A program made the translations under genes and the position numbers. The notes beneath the pieces are model-generated. The model was not told the DNA's origin and did no database searches. It was given only the letters and a program-made list of their open reading frames with translations. This document shows, piece by piece, positions 1-8,184 of a stretch of 64,000 nt of DNA. Within the stretch, counting starts at the first letter, position 1. The number at the start of each line of letters is the position of its first letter. This DNA comes from Thermomonospora echinospora (GTDB lineage Bacteria; Actinomycetota; Actinomycetes; Streptosporangiales; Streptosporangiaceae), in NCBI RefSeq assembly GCF_900108175.1, contig NZ_FNVO01000001.1:337499-401498 (forward strand), read 5' to 3'.

Positions 1-327
1 CTCGCGCTCGTGCTTCTTACGCTCGTGCTCCTCGCGGTCGTGCTCCCTGGGCTCGTGCTTCCCGCGCTCGTGGTCCTCGCGCTCGTGCTTCCTGCGCTCG
101 TGCTCCTCGCGCTCGTCCATACGGCCGTCTCCGTAGCCGTGCCCGTAGCCGTCCTTGTGGCCGTGCCCGTAGCCGTCCCAGTAGACGTGCTGCACCTTGC
201 CGTGGTGGTCTCGCCAGTCCGCCGCGCCCGAGACGCCGGCGTTGGCCGCCATGGCGGTCGGCGTCACCAGCAGGACACCGCCGAGAGCGGCGGACAGGAC
301 ACCGGTGACGGCCATTCGTTTCATCAT
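1..327 (-). CDS. Secreted Gly/Tyr- and His/Glu/Arg-repeat protein, 3' end cut by window edge
   Basis: The start is ATGATG at 327/324, preceded by GGGAGG at 338-333. The frame stays open to base 1, so the C-terminus lies outside the window (109 codons visible). Residues 1 to about 28 form a signal peptide (MMKR, a hydrophobic core, then AMAA). The mature part has a YWDGYGHGHKDGYGHGYGDG repeat, followed by a charged run of HER/HEK-type units. It is a clear paralog of the gene at 28405-28800: same signal peptide, same GYG repeat and near-identical leader DNA. No family function is known to me. It is probably an extracellular low-complexity protein. The ORF that looks longer in another minus frame here is a shadow. 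Confidence 0.75.
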   Translation of the reverse strand, partial: MMKRMAVTGVLSAALGGVLLVTPTAMAANAGVSGAADWRDHHGKVQHVYWDGYGHGHKDGYGHGYGDGRMDEREEHERRKHEREDHERGKHEPREHDREEHERKKHERE

Positions 328-590
328 CTGAGCCTCCCAGCTCATTTCGGGAAAGTTTGCATTCCTGCGAGGCGCAGGGCACGACTAGAGATAGCCCGGT
401 CTTCGGAGAGTCATGCCACCGGCCGGGGAACGAACTTCGCCCTTGGCGAGAACATTACCGCTTTCCGGACGCGGAGCGCGAAAAAACGCGGAATGTCCAC
501 TTTTGGAAAATGGTGGAACCATGGATCATGAGTGCCATTCGCCCCGGCCCGATCAGGGGAATGACGCTTTTTCGACGAAGCCGGGTGCGG
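328..590 (-). promoter_or_regulatory. Conserved upstream block of the Gly/Tyr-repeat gene (copy A)
   Basis: Read on the minus strand, this stretch aligns over about 250 bp with 28140-28404 upstream of the paralogous gene. Shared blocks include GACATTCCGCGTTTTT, TAATG.TCTCGCCAAG, TATCTCTA, CTCGCAGGAATGC, AACTTTCCCGA and ATGAGCTGGGAGGCTCAG directly before the start. TATCTC is a possible -10. Conservation well beyond the ribosome binding site suggests shared transcriptional control or a structured leader. Confidence 0.6.
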
Positions 591-1238
591 CGGCCGGGGC
601 GAGGCCGGCGGCCGCGTCCGCAGCCTGCCGCCGTACATCGTCCGGGCCCTCGGTGGATGCGTCGCCCGGCTCGGGCGGCGCCCACGCGCCCTGCGGCACG
701 CCCCCGGACCCGGACCGCAACAGGGCCGTCATTCGCGCCGCCCCGATTCCGATGGCGCCCGGCGATGACCGGGAGAACCTCACCGCCGATCCTTCGTGTC
801 GGCCAGTTTCACCGGGGCGGCACGGATCCCCACCAGGGCGAAATGTGGCCGGCTACCCGGCCCGGTGTGGGAGAACATCTACCGATAGCACTCATATACT
901 CATGACCCGGGTCCGTCCGGGAATCCGGTGAATTCCCCGGCGGTCCGTATATTTGGATTCCATCGGGCATTCTTCCCGTCTTTCCTGACGCCCTTTCCCG
1001 GCCGGCCGCCGCATGTCCGGCAGGTCCGTCTGGCCGGGCACGCTCATCGCGTGTGGCCGGCCCCGCCCCACGCGATGAGCGACGTCTCGGAGCGCGCGTA
1101 CGGGCGACCCCGGGGCCAGGCCGTACGGAACCGTTGGCGGTGGCTTCCGACACTGGGGCGCGCGGGGACCGGACGCGCCCACGAGCCGGCCGGCCAGTCC
1201 TGCTCCGAGCGGCTGTTCCGGGTACGGGGGACCGGGCA
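591..1238. other. Intergenic stretch without a convincing gene
   Basis: The stretch lies between the divergent upstream region of the repeat-protein gene and the end of the ABC operon. Open frames exist on both strands, but they are Arg/Pro-rich GC artefacts without ribosome binding sites or recognisable domains. I see nothing else I can support. Confidence 0.5.
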
Positions 1239-1282
1239 CCCACGAGCGCGAGCGGCCTGGCCAGGCCGCTCGCGCTCGTGGG
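1239..1282 (-). terminator. 44-bp perfect palindrome downstream of ABC operon
   Basis: The palindrome has two 22-bp arms with no spacer (CCCACGAGCGCGAGCGG... and its exact complement). It begins 50 bp past the stop codon of the ABC gene at 1332. There is no T-tract. It is a likely transcription terminator for the minus-strand operon. A 15-16-bp unit (GTCCTCAGATGCCGG-like) is repeated three times just before it at 1297-1343, running over the stop codon. Confidence 0.6.
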
Positions 1283-1331
1283 GCGGCTTCGCCGCGGTCC
1301 TCAGATGCCGGGTCCTCGGATGCCGCGGTGC

Positions 1332-3146
1332 TCAGATACGGCGTTGGGCGATCCAGGAGGCGTGCAGGTCGGCGTAGACGCCGGGTTCGGCGACCAGTTC
1401 GGTGTGCGGACCCCGCTGGACGATGCGGCCGTGATCGAACACGATCACCTCGTCGGCGGCCTCGGCGGTGGACAGCCGGTGGGCGATCGAGATGGCGGTG
1501 CGGCCCCGGGTGACCCCGTCCAGCGCCCGCTGCAGGCGCACCTCGGTGGCCGGATCGACCGCGGAGGTGGCCTCGTCCAGCACCAGCAGGTCGGGGGCGG
1601 CCAGGTAGGCGCGGGCCAGCGCGACCAGTTGCCGCTCGCCCGCCGACAGCGACTCCCCGCGCTGCCCGACCGGGGTGTCCAGCCCGCGCGGCAGGCCCTC
1701 CAGCCAGTCGGCCAGCCCCAGCTCGGTCAGCGCCAGCAGCAGGTCCTCGTCGGTGGCCTCCGGGCGCCCGTAGCGAATGTTGTCGCCCAGCGAGGCGTCG
1801 AACAGGAACCCGTCCTGTGGCACCATCACGATCCGCTCCCGCAGCGAGGAGAACCGCACCCGGTCCAGCGGCACCCCGTCCACCAGCACCCGGCCCTCGA
1901 CCGGGTCCATCAGCCGGGTCAGCAGCTTGGCGAACGTGGTCTTGCCCGACCCGGTCTCGCCCACCACCGCGATGCGCGAGCGGGGCGCGATGTCCACCGA
2001 CACTTCGTGCAGCACGGTCGGCCCGCCCGGATAGGCGAACGAGACGTCCTCGAAACGCACCTCGATGGGCCCGCGCGGCAGCTCCCGCCCGGCCGGGCCG
2101 GGATCGGCCACGTCCGGTTCGGTGTCCAGCACGCCCAGCACCCGCCGCCAGCCCGCGACGGCGTTCTGCGCCTCGTTGAGGACCTCGGTGGCGACCTGCA
2201 TCGGCCCCACGAACAGCGTCACCAGGAACAGGAACGCCACCAGCTCACCGGCCGTCAGGTGCCCGCCCACGCCCAGCAGCGTCCCCGCCACCACCACGGC
2301 GGCGGTGGCCAGCGCAGCCACCAGCTCGCTGGAGGGGAAGGTCAGCGCCACCAGCCCCTGCGCCCGGGTTTGCGCCCTGCGGTAGGACTCCACCGACTCG
2401 TCGATGCGCCGCGCGGTGCGCTCCTCGGCGGCGTACGCCCGGATGACCGACGCCCCCACCACCGACTCGCCGACCGCCGCCAGCATGTCGCCGACCCGCT
2501 CGCGCACCGTGGTGTAGGCGCCCGACAGCAGCCGCTGGAAGTACCGCAGCGCGAACGCCAGCGGCAGGAACGAGGCCCACACCAGCAGCGCCAGCTGCCA
2601 GGAGTAGACCGCCATCAGCACGCTGGCCACCACCAGCTGCCCCATCGACACGATGATCATCAGCCCGCCCCACTGCATGAACTGGCTGATCTGGTCCACG
2701 TCCCCGGTCACCCGCGACACCAGCGAGCCGCGCCGCTCACCGCTCTGGGTCAGCATGGACAGGTCGTGCACATGCCGGAACGCCTTGATCCGCAGCGTGG
2801 CCAGGCCGCCCTCGCTGGTGCGGTACAGGCGCACGTTCATCAGGTACGCCGCCAGCGCCGTCACCAGCACCACGGCCGCCGACAGCAGCACGGCGGTGCG
2901 GATGAACGCCACGTCCGGCCCGCCCTCGGCCTGCAGCCCTCGGTCGATGGTCTGCTGGACGGCGATCGGCACGACGACCCGGCCCACCGTCGCCACCAGC
3001 CCCAGCAGCAGCGTGACCGGCAGCCCCACCCGGAACTCCGGGCTCAGCCGCAGCCCCCGCCGCAGTGTGGCCAGCGCCCCGTCCCGGTTGGCGGCGCCCT
3101 CGTCCAGCCCCGTGCCCACCTTCTCCACCGTGCTCACGGCGCTCAC
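1332..3146 (-). CDS. ABC exporter half-transporter, catalytically competent NBD
   Basis: 604 residues, GTG start at 3146 overlapping the upstream stop by 4 nt (GTGA), with GGAGGTGAC before it. An N-terminal six-helix exporter membrane domain (about residues 30-330) is followed by an ATPase domain (about 350-600). Visible motifs are Walker A GETGSGKT, Q-loop VPQDGFLFDASL, a non-canonical signature LSAGE, Walker B LLVLDEATSAVD with the catalytic Glu, and H-loop SIAHRLS. It pairs with the upstream gene, whose NBD has complementary defects, as in heterodimeric type-IV (TmrAB/TM287-288-like) exporters. The substrate cannot be told from sequence; multidrug, lipid or peptide export are all possible. 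The frame is open further upstream, but that part overlaps the partner gene. Confidence 0.9.
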   Translation of the reverse strand: MSAVSTVEKVGTGLDEGAANRDGALATLRRGLRLSPEFRVGLPVTLLLGLVATVGRVVVPIAVQQTIDRGLQAEGGPDVAFIRTAVLLSAAVVLVTALAAYLMNVRLYRTSEGGLATLRIKAFRHVHDLSMLTQSGERRGSLVSRVTGDVDQISQFMQWGGLMIIVSMGQLVVASVLMAVYSWQLALLVWASFLPLAFALRYFQRLLSGAYTTVRERVGDMLAAVGESVVGASVIRAYAAEERTARRIDESVESYRRAQTRAQGLVALTFPSSELVAALATAAVVVAGTLLGVGGHLTAGELVAFLFLVTLFVGPMQVATEVLNEAQNAVAGWRRVLGVLDTEPDVADPGPAGRELPRGPIEVRFEDVSFAYPGGPTVLHEVSVDIAPRSRIAVVGETGSGKTTFAKLLTRLMDPVEGRVLVDGVPLDRVRFSSLRERIVMVPQDGFLFDASLGDNIRYGRPEATDEDLLLALTELGLADWLEGLPRGLDTPVGQRGESLSAGERQLVALARAYLAAPDLLVLDEATSAVDPATEVRLQRALDGVTRGRTAISIAHRLSTAEAADEVIVFDHGRIVQRGPHTELVAEPGVYADLHASWIAQRRI

Positions 3147-5038
3147 GCCGTCACCTCCTCGCCCTCGATGGCGTCCCGGCCGTCCTCGACGGCGTCGCGT
3201 TCGGCCTCGGCGCGCTCGTAGGCGTTCACCAGGTTCCGGTAACCCTCGGAGCGTTCCAGCAGCTCGGCGTGGGGGCCGCGGTCCAAGACGCGGCCGTGTT
3301 CGATGTAGACGACCTCGTCGGCCAGCGAGATCGTGGCCTTGCGGTAGGCCACCACGACCACCGTCGAGCCGCCGTCCTCGCCCTGGGCGGCCCGCAGCCC
3401 CTGCAGGATCCTGGACTCCACCTGCGGGTCGACGCTGGAGGTCGCGTCGTCCAGTACCAGCAGCCGGGGACGGCGCACCACCGCCCGGGCCAGCGCCAGC
3501 CGCTGCCGCTGCCCGCCCGACAGGGTTGCGCCGCGTTCCCCGACCCGGGTGTCCATACCGTCCGGCAGCGCCGCCACGAACCCGTCGGCCTGCGCCAGTC
3601 GCAGCGCCTGCCACACCTGTTCGTCCGGGATGTCGGCGCCCAGCGTCACATTGCCGCGGACGGTGTCGTCGAACAGGAACGTCTGCTGCGGCACCAGCGC
3701 CGCCGTGGCGGCCACCGCGCCGCGCCCGGCCTGCCGGGCGTCGATCCCGTCCAGCAGCACCGCCCCACCGGCCGGATCCACCAGCCGCACCAGCAGACCG
3801 GTGAGCGTGGACTTGCCCGACCCGGTCGGCCCGACCACCGCGACCGTGCGGCCGGGTCCGGCGGCGAACGACACGTCGTGCAGGACGTGCGTCTTGCCGT
3901 TCCCAACGCCGTTCCCGACGCCGTCCCCGTCCCCGTCCTCGTCGGTGGGCTCCTCGTAGGCGAAGCGCACCTCGCGGACCTCCAGCCCGGCCGGGCCGTC
4001 GCCGTCCAGCGGATGCTCCCCGTACGGCAGCGAGCCGGAGGCGTCCAGCACGGCCCGCACCCGGTTCCAACCGACCACGCTGCGCGGCACCTCCGCCAGC
4101 ACCCAGCCCAGCGCCCGGATCGGCCAGGCCAGCAGGGTGAACAGGAACGACACGCTCACCAGGTCACCGGCGTTCAGCGCGCCCGCCTCCAGCCGCATCG
4201 AGCCAACCAGCAGCACCGCCAGCACGCCCAGGTTCGGCAGCGCCTCCAGCAGCGGGTCGAACAGCCCCCGCACCCGGCCCACCGCCACGTTGGCGTCGCG
4301 CAGCGCGCGGGCCCGCTCGGCGAATCGCTCGGTCTCCGCCCGCTCGCGGCCCAGCGTCTTGACCACCAGGCCGCCCTCGAAGCTCTCGTGCGCCACCTCG
4401 CTGACCTCGGCCCGCAACTGCTGCGCGCGGGCCGCCAGCGGTGACAGCCGGCGCTGGTACACCACGTTGATCAGCGCGATCGCCGGGAACACGCACAGGC
4501 CCACCAGCGCCACCGGCACGTCCACCAGCAGCAGCGACACTGTGGCCACCACGAGCATGAACACCACGCCCACGGCCATCGGCAGCGGCGCGATCGGCGC
4601 CCAGGCGGCCTCCACGTCGGCGTTGGCGTTCGACAGCAACTGGCCGGTGGGATGCCGGTGGTGCCAGGCCAACGGCAGCCGCAGGTACTGCCGGGTCACC
4701 GCCCGGCGGTAGCGCGCCTGCATCCGGTACTGCATGAGCCCGGCGAAGAACCGCCGTCCGCCCACGCCCAGCGCCTTGAGCACCGCCACCCCGACGATCG
4801 CCAGCGCTCCGGCGGTCAGCGTGCCCGCGGTCGTGCGGCCCTCCCGGAACGCGGGGAGCACGACGTGGTCGGTGGCCCAGCCCAGCACCCACGCGCTGGC
4901 CACGGTCATCGCCGCGTACAGCCCGCTGGCCGCCACCGAGAGGGTGAACACGGCGGGCTCGGCCCTGACCGCGACCCACAACACCCGCATGCCCTCGCGC
5001 AGGATATGGGGCTCGACCTTCGGTGGCCCTGCTGGCAC
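3143..5038 (-). CDS. ABC exporter half-transporter, degenerate NBD
   Basis: 631 residues, GTG start at 5038 with GGGAGG five bases upstream. The first about 330 residues are an exporter membrane domain and the rest is the ATPase domain. Walker A (GPTGSGKS) and signature (LSGGQ) are intact. Walker B reads VLDDATSSVD, so the catalytic Glu is Asp, and the switch His is replaced by Tyr (VVVVAYRKATI). This NBD therefore forms the non-hydrolysing site of a heterodimer with the product of 1332-3146. A short DGDGDGVGNGVGNG insertion precedes the NBD core at about residue 375-390. The two genes are translationally coupled. The last about 30 residues are acidic and variable. Confidence 0.9.
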   Translation of the reverse strand: MPAGPPKVEPHILREGMRVLWVAVRAEPAVFTLSVAASGLYAAMTVASAWVLGWATDHVVLPAFREGRTTAGTLTAGALAIVGVAVLKALGVGGRRFFAGLMQYRMQARYRRAVTRQYLRLPLAWHHRHPTGQLLSNANADVEAAWAPIAPLPMAVGVVFMLVVATVSLLLVDVPVALVGLCVFPAIALINVVYQRRLSPLAARAQQLRAEVSEVAHESFEGGLVVKTLGRERAETERFAERARALRDANVAVGRVRGLFDPLLEALPNLGVLAVLLVGSMRLEAGALNAGDLVSVSFLFTLLAWPIRALGWVLAEVPRSVVGWNRVRAVLDASGSLPYGEHPLDGDGPAGLEVREVRFAYEEPTDEDGDGDGVGNGVGNGKTHVLHDVSFAAGPGRTVAVVGPTGSGKSTLTGLLVRLVDPAGGAVLLDGIDARQAGRGAVAATAALVPQQTFLFDDTVRGNVTLGADIPDEQVWQALRLAQADGFVAALPDGMDTRVGERGATLSGGQRQRLALARAVVRRPRLLVLDDATSSVDPQVESRILQGLRAAQGEDGGSTVVVVAYRKATISLADEVVYIEHGRVLDRGPHAELLERSEGYRNLVNAYERAEAERDAVEDGRDAIEGEEVTA

Positions 5039-5661
5039 GATGTCCTCCCATCGGATGGCGGAGCCCAGGACGGGCCCGTTCGGCCGGACCGCGGGGATGC
5101 GGATGGTTCGGCCCGATCATCCCTACCATCTGGGGGTGACGGATTATTCCCCGGAGCGGTCTCGGCCGTCCCCGCCCCGCGACAGTGGGAGCGTGACCAG
5201 GCGTTCGTCCCCGGGCGCGGTGGGAGCGCGCCCACCGCGACGTCCGGACGCCGCGCCGGGGCCGCGTTGGCGTCCCGCTGTGCGGGGTGCGCCGTCGAGC
5301 GCCGGATTCAGCGCCGTGCCCGCGGCCGGGCCACCGGATCCGTCAGCAGTGGACCGGGATGTCACCGTTCACGCGGGCCGGGATGGAGGCCGGGGCGGCC
5401 GCTACATTTGTCGTCGGTCGTAGTTGAAAACTGCACGGTTTCCCCTGCGTAAAGTTTCGGTCGAGATGTCGCGTCCGTGCCCTGCGGAAACACCATACGC
5501 ATGACAAACGATGACAACAGGGGACACCAGGGCACCTGTGTCGAGGGCTGTGCGGACCGGCGGGGAACGCCCGCCGCAGGGCGCCCGCGGCGCCCTGGCG
5601 GCGTTCCTCGGGCGGCGGAATCCGGCCCCCTTGTGTCCTCCGCTTTGCTCCCGACCGGTGA
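5039..5661. other. Intergenic region between ABC operon and cold-shock gene
   Basis: No gene is supported here. It must hold the minus-strand promoter of the ABC operon near 5050-5150. The region around 5400-5520 is locally AT-richer than its surroundings (TAGTTGAAAACTGCACGG, CTGCGTAAAGTTTCGG) and may contain a promoter. No ORF in either direction has a convincing start or composition. Confidence 0.4.
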
Positions 5662-5739
5662 TACGGTGGGGGCGTCGGTTGCAGTCGTGGTTCTCGATCG
5701 TTTTGTATGAACGCCCGCGGACTGATGGCAGCGGGCGTT
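5662..5739 (+). promoter_or_regulatory. Candidate promoter and 5' UTR hairpin of the cold-shock gene
   Basis: TACGGT at 5662-5667 is a possible -10. It is followed by a stem-loop with arms AACGCCCGC (5710-5718) and GCGGGCGTT (5731-5739), a 12-nt loop and a T-rich tail (TTGGCTTTT). The gene start is 98 nt further on, giving a long leader. A GC hairpin in a long leader is typical of cold-shock mRNAs, where it works as an attenuator or thermoswitch. The role here is inferred. Confidence 0.45.
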
Positions 5740-5837
5740 TTGGCTTTTCCGGGACGGTGCCGGAGGCGAGAACGTACCGCAGTGACCGCACCGGGCCCGC
5801 GAGGTGCGGACCCGAGTTTTGCCGCAAGGAGAAAGAC

Positions 5838-6044
5838 ATGCCCCAGCAGGGCACCGTGAAGTGGTTCAACGCCGAGAAGGGCTACGGCTTCATCGCCGTG
5901 GACGGTGACGGTCCGGACGTGTTCGTGCACTACTCGGCGATCCAGAGCTCCGGTTACCGGACCCTCGACGAGAACCAGCGCGTCGAGTTCGAGGTGACTC
6001 AGGGTAACCGGGGTCCGCAGGCCGACCAGGTCCGCCCCCTGTAA
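5838..6044 (+). CDS. Cold-shock domain protein
   Basis: 68 residues, the usual size for a single cold-shock domain. RNP1 (KGYGFIA) and RNP2 (VFVHYSAI) are both visible, with the [12 protein letters not shown]-terminus typical of the family. ATG start with AAGGAG at 5826-5831. The protein binds single-stranded RNA/DNA in the cytoplasm and acts as an RNA chaperone. It is a single-gene unit with a long leader upstream and a strong hairpin directly downstream. Which of several actinobacterial csp paralogs this is cannot be decided. Confidence 0.95.
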   Translation: MPQQGTVKWFNAEKGYGFIAVDGDGPDVFVHYSAIQSSGYRTLDENQRVEFEVTQGNRGPQADQVRPL

Positions 6045-6062
6045 CACCTGAAGACGTTCCGC

Positions 6063-6091
6063 GGGACCCGCACCCTCCAGGTGCGGGTCCC
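6063..6091 (+). terminator. Terminator of the cold-shock gene
   Basis: Perfect 12-bp stem (GGGACCCGCACC at 6063-6074, its complement at 6080-6091) with a 5-nt loop, 19 bp after the stop codon. There is no clear T-tract, as is common in high-GC actinobacteria. Confidence 0.75.
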
Positions 6092-6298
6092 GTCGCGTTC
6101 GCACGGCTTCGCCGCGCCCGGCGGCGGGCCGTCCGCCCCGTGCGTTCCGGCTTCCGGCGCCGGAGGCCTCGCGAGTCGGCATGCCGGGCCGCGCCGCAGG
6201 GATCCCGTACGCCAAGGCAGGCCCGCCGCTTGGTGAAGTGAGGCCATGCACACGCGTGTGCCGACGTGGGCATGCGAGGGTGCGGGCACAATGGGGGC

Positions 6299-6676
6299 AT
6301 GTCCCAGCGACCGTCCGATCTGGACCCGAAAATCGCCGCGCGCCTCAAGCGCGACCCCAACGGGCTCGTGCCCGCCATCGCCCAGCAGTACGACACCGGT
6401 GAGGTGCTCATGATGGGCTGGATGGACGACGAGGCCCTGCACCGCACCCTCACCACCGGCCGCTGCACCTACTGGTCCCGCAGCCGCCAGGAGTACTGGG
6501 TCAAGGGGGAGACCTCCGGCCACCAGCAGTGGGTGAAGTCGGTGGCGCTCGACTGCGACGGCGACGCCATCCTGGTGAAGGTCGACCAGGTGGGGGCCGC
6601 CTGCCACACCGGCGACCGGACCTGCTGGGACGCCGACGTGCTCGACGCCGTCATCGGTGAACGTCCCGAGAACTGA
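6299..6676 (+). CDS. hisI: Phosphoribosyl-AMP cyclohydrolase
   Basis: 125 residues; the HisI part alone, not fused to HisE. It opens the ring of phosphoribosyl-AMP in histidine biosynthesis. Family motifs are visible: [32 protein letters not shown], and the metal-binding DCDGDAI...[13 protein letters not shown] segment. ATG at 6299 is chosen over the upstream in-frame GTG at 6266. CACAAT at 6286-6291 sits 7 nt before it, suggesting a leaderless or very short-leader transcript. In many actinobacteria trpE follows directly; here the next gene is the Trp-associated membrane protein, 2 nt downstream. Confidence 0.95.
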   Translation: MSQRPSDLDPKIAARLKRDPNGLVPAIAQQYDTGEVLMMGWMDDEALHRTLTTGRCTYWSRSRQEYWVKGETSGHQQWVKSVALDCDGDAILVKVDQVGAACHTGDRTCWDADVLDAVIGERPEN

Positions 6677-6678
6677 CC

Positions 6679-7311
6679 GTGAACCCTGGCCGTGAGCGAG
6701 CCGTCGCCGCGCTGCTGTGCGCGGTCGGCGCCGGGCTGGTGCTGCTCGCCGGAGGGCGGGAGTGGGCCACCGTCCGCGCCTCCGGCGCCATCACCCCGAT
6801 CGGCCGGACGCTGACCGGCGGCGACCTGGCCGGCGCGACCACCGCCCTCGGCTGGGCCGGGCTGGCCGCGCTCGCCGCGCTGTTCGCCACCCGGGGACGG
6901 GTCCGCGCCGCCGTCGGGGCGCTGCTGGTGCTGCTCGGCGCGGGGGCGGCCTACACGGCGGCCACCGGGATCGGCCGCGCCCACGTCCTGGCCGTCGCCG
7001 AGGAGCGCAGCACCCTGCTGAGGCTGGGCGGCGACCTGGTGGTCGCCACCTCCTGGTGGTGGGCGGTGTCGGTGGCCGGCGGGGTGCTGCTGGCCGTGGC
7101 CGGCCTGCTCACCTTGGCCCGGGGCGGCCGCTGGCCGGGCATGTCGGCCCGCTACGATCGCCCCGGCACCGGCCGCGCGCCCGCCGGAGCCTCCGGTGCG
7201 GCGGGGGCCGCCCCCGGTGATCCGGCAAGCCTGTGGAAGTCGCTGGACCGCGGCGAGGACCCCACCCTGGACGGTGACCCGCCCGGGCCGGGCCGGGCAA
7301 CGAACGACTAG
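6679..7311 (+). CDS. Trp biosynthesis-associated membrane protein (TIGR02234 type)
   Basis: 210 residues, GTG start two bases after hisI stops. Four predicted membrane helices lie within residues 8-150 (AALLCAVGAGLVLLAGG; LGWAGLAALAALFATRG; VGALLVLLGAGAAYTAATG; WAVSVAGGVLLAVAGLLTL), followed by a polar Gly/Pro/Asp tail. It belongs to the family of actinobacterial membrane proteins encoded inside trp clusters. The molecular role is unknown; position is the only link to tryptophan. It is probably co-transcribed with hisI. Confidence 0.8.
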   Translation: MNPGRERAVAALLCAVGAGLVLLAGGREWATVRASGAITPIGRTLTGGDLAGATTALGWAGLAALAALFATRGRVRAAVGALLVLLGAGAAYTAATGIGRAHVLAVAEERSTLLRLGGDLVVATSWWWAVSVAGGVLLAVAGLLTLARGGRWPGMSARYDRPGTGRAPAGASGAAGAAPGDPASLWKSLDRGEDPTLDGDPPGPGRATND

Positions 7312-7319
7312 GAGCCTCG

Positions 7320-7445
7320 ATGTCCCCCCATCCCGGCGGCGCCCCCGCGGCCTGGGCCGCCGTGACGATCGTCCTCCCCGGCCCGCACCCGGCGTGCCCG
7401 GCGTGCCCGCCCACGGCCGCGGCCCCCCGGAACTGCCCGCCATGA
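7320..7445 (+). CDS. Shortened HGxxPAAW-like micro-protein (likely vestigial)
   Basis: 41 codons, ATG with AGGAG at 7310-7314 overlapping the previous stop codon. The first about 20 residues (MSPHPGGAPAAWAAVTIVLP) match the conserved start of the HGxxPAAW family normally found at this spot in actinobacterial trp clusters. After that the product turns into Pro/Cys/Ala-rich sequence without the two membrane helices expected for the family, and stops. No other frame restores a hydrophobic continuation. Its stop overlaps the start of the next gene (ATGA at 7442). It looks like a truncated relic kept for translational coupling, or a degraded gene. Confidence 0.55.
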   Translation: MSPHPGGAPAAWAAVTIVLPGPHPACPACPPTAAAPRNCPP

Positions 7446-8110
7446 GGGAGGGCGGCGGCGGACTGATCCTGGTGGCCGAGCACGAGCCCGGTGTGGCCGA
7501 GCTCGGGCGCCGCTACCTCGTTCGGGCGGGTTTCGAGACTGAGATCGAGCCGGACCCGGCCCGGGCGCCCGCCACCGTCGCCCGGCTGCGGCCCGACGCC
7601 GTCGTGCTGGACCTGTCGGCTGTGCAAGGCCCGCCCGGCGAGTTGTACCGCAGGGTGGCCGAGGCGGCCGGGGGCGCGCCCGTGGTGTGCGTTGTCAACG
7701 GCGGCCAGGCCGCCGAGGCGGGCGATCCGCGGATCCCGGCGCTGGTCCGCCCCTTCGGGCCTCGGGTGCTGGTGGACGCGGTCGTCCTGGCGCTGCGCGG
7801 GCGCGGCCGCGTCGACGACTCGCACGTGCTGCACGCGGGAACGGTCAGCCTCGACCCGCACGCCCGGTCCGTCACCGCCGGGGACCGGCCGGTGGCGCTC
7901 ACCGCCACCGAGTTCGACCTGCTGCAGTTCCTGATGGGCAGGCCCGGCCGGGTGTTCACCCGCGAGCAGCTGCTGGGGGCCGCCTGGGAGCCGGGGGCCA
8001 GCGCCGGCAACCGCACCGTCGATGTCCACATCGCCCAGCTGCGCGCCAAACTCGGCGACGCCAGCCCGATCCGCACCGTGCGCGGCGTCGGCTACGCGGT
8101 CGATCCTTGA
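7442..8110 (+). CDS. Orphan OmpR/PhoB-type response regulator with atypical receiver
   Basis: 222 residues. The ATG overlaps the stop of the micro-ORF before it. The receiver (about 8-115) keeps the putative phospho-Asp in VVLDLSAV. However, the acidic pocket reads AEHE rather than DD, and the conserved Lys of the KPF motif is Arg (VRPFG), so phosphorylation-dependent switching is doubtful. The C-terminus (about 125-222) is an intact winged helix (ALTATEFDLLQFLMGRPGRVFTREQL, then RTVDVHIAQLRAKL and IRTVRGVGYAV). No histidine kinase lies nearby. It probably binds DNA constitutively or responds to another ligand. Placement inside a trp cluster is unusual. Confidence 0.85.
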   Translation: MREGGGGLILVAEHEPGVAELGRRYLVRAGFETEIEPDPARAPATVARLRPDAVVLDLSAVQGPPGELYRRVAEAAGGAPVVCVVNGGQAAEAGDPRIPALVRPFGPRVLVDAVVLALRGRGRVDDSHVLHAGTVSLDPHARSVTAGDRPVALTATEFDLLQFLMGRPGRVFTREQLLGAAWEPGASAGNRTVDVHIAQLRAKLGDASPIRTVRGVGYAVDP

Positions 8111-8172
8111 TCCAACCGTGGACCCGCCCTGAACCGGCCGTGCGCCGGCCCTGGGCCGGCCGTGACGTTCCG

Positions 8173-8178
8173 TAGGCT
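8173..8178 (+). promoter_or_regulatory. -10 element for leaderless DUF2752 mRNA
   Basis: TAGGCT ends 6 nt before the ATG at 8185, so transcription would start at or next to the start codon. The same arrangement recurs at several genes of this window. No -35 is obvious. Confidence 0.55.
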
Positions 8179-8184
8179 GGGGGC

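Noticed and set aside
1053-3221. 722-codon plus-strand open frame
   Set aside because: Shadow of the ABC exporter genes; the product is His/Gln/Arg/Pro-rich without motifs.
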